Shown here piece by piece: positions 63,971-64,000 of a stretch of 64,000 nucleotides of DNA. The DNA is from JAWXBM01 sp034440115 (GTDB lineage: Bacteria; Pseudomonadota; Gammaproteobacteria; Xanthomonadales; SZUA-36): contig JAWXBM010000025.1 of assembly GCA_034440115.1 (NCBI GenBank), positions 1 to 64,000 on the forward strand, given 5' to 3'. The position numbers were made by a program, and so were the translations under genes. Below the pieces are notes generated by a model. It was not told where the DNA came from. It saw nothing but the letters and a program-made list of their open reading frames with translations, and searched no databases. Each line of letters begins with the position of its first letter. Position 1 is the first letter of the stretch.

Positions 63971-64000
63971 ATGCCTGAAACAGCAAAACAGATCTGCCTG
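63971..64000 (+). CDS. Start of a further gene, possibly folA (partial)
   Basis: Ten codons (MPETAKQICL) are visible from an ATG 18 bases after thyA. Dihydrofolate reductase often follows thyA, and a hydrophobic strand begins here, but too little is present to decide. Confidence 0.3.
   Translation, partial: MPETAKQICL

Overview
This 64 kb window reads as chromosome from a free-living, probably marine, Gammaproteobacterium. The grounds are two large TonB-dependent receptors, a Vibrio/Shewanella-type TonB2 energising operon (DUF3450, TtpC, ExbB, ExbD, TonB, TPR), a wax ester synthase, AcnD/PrpF, an lgt-thyA pair and gamma-type intergenic palindromes. I cannot name the genus. No rRNA, tRNA, CRISPR array or intact transposase was seen.

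Layout. 1-10 kb: transporters (NSS, AAHS-type MFS), a decayed DUF885 peptidase, an intergenic repeat patch, an S9 peptidase and a TonB-dependent receptor. 10.5-21 kb: acnD-prpF, a TPR-Fic protein, a WS/DGAT acyltransferase with a lysine-rich tail, argJ, a DUF4404 protein and a chorismate mutase/prephenate dehydrogenase. 21-31.9 kb: a broken DUF481 barrel protein, a thioesterase, a second receptor, a sulfotransferase/methyltransferase/glycosyltransferase group, a GcvR-like ACT protein and a Sat-CysC fusion that would supply PAPS. 32-37 kb: two tandem cyanophycin-synthetase-like proteins with a degenerate ATP-grasp part and an intact Mur-ligase part; the second copy carries two frameshifts. 37-38.2 kb: an aromatic/aspartate aminotransferase.

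38.4-51.9 kb is the most unusual part. On the + strand lie two paralogous lipoproteins ending in MORN-like repeats and one secreted protein. Convergent to them is a tightly packed seven-gene minus-strand operon: two membrane-anchored VWA proteins, an FHA protein, a MotA/TolQ/ExbB-type channel, a protease-like/FHA membrane protein, a Ser/Thr kinase fused to a formylglycine-generating-enzyme-like domain, and a secreted Gln/Ser-rich protein. Both VWA proteins have an N-terminal helix with an aspartate at the same residue (17), as in MotB/TolR/ExbD. I infer an undescribed ion-driven envelope machine in which VWA domains replace the usual periplasmic domain and kinase/FHA signalling controls it.

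52-57.3 kb is the TonB2-type operon. 57.5-60.2 kb is the pair '7TM inactive transglutaminase + RimK-like ATP-grasp'. 60.2-64 kb holds an SLC13-type transporter with RCK_C domains, lgt (TTG start favoured), thyA and the first codons of a further gene. Several genes are visibly decayed (DUF885, DUF481, a MetA-type transporter fragment, the second cyanophycin-like copy), so the lineage appears to be losing some accessory functions. The homopolymer frameshifts could also be assembly errors.
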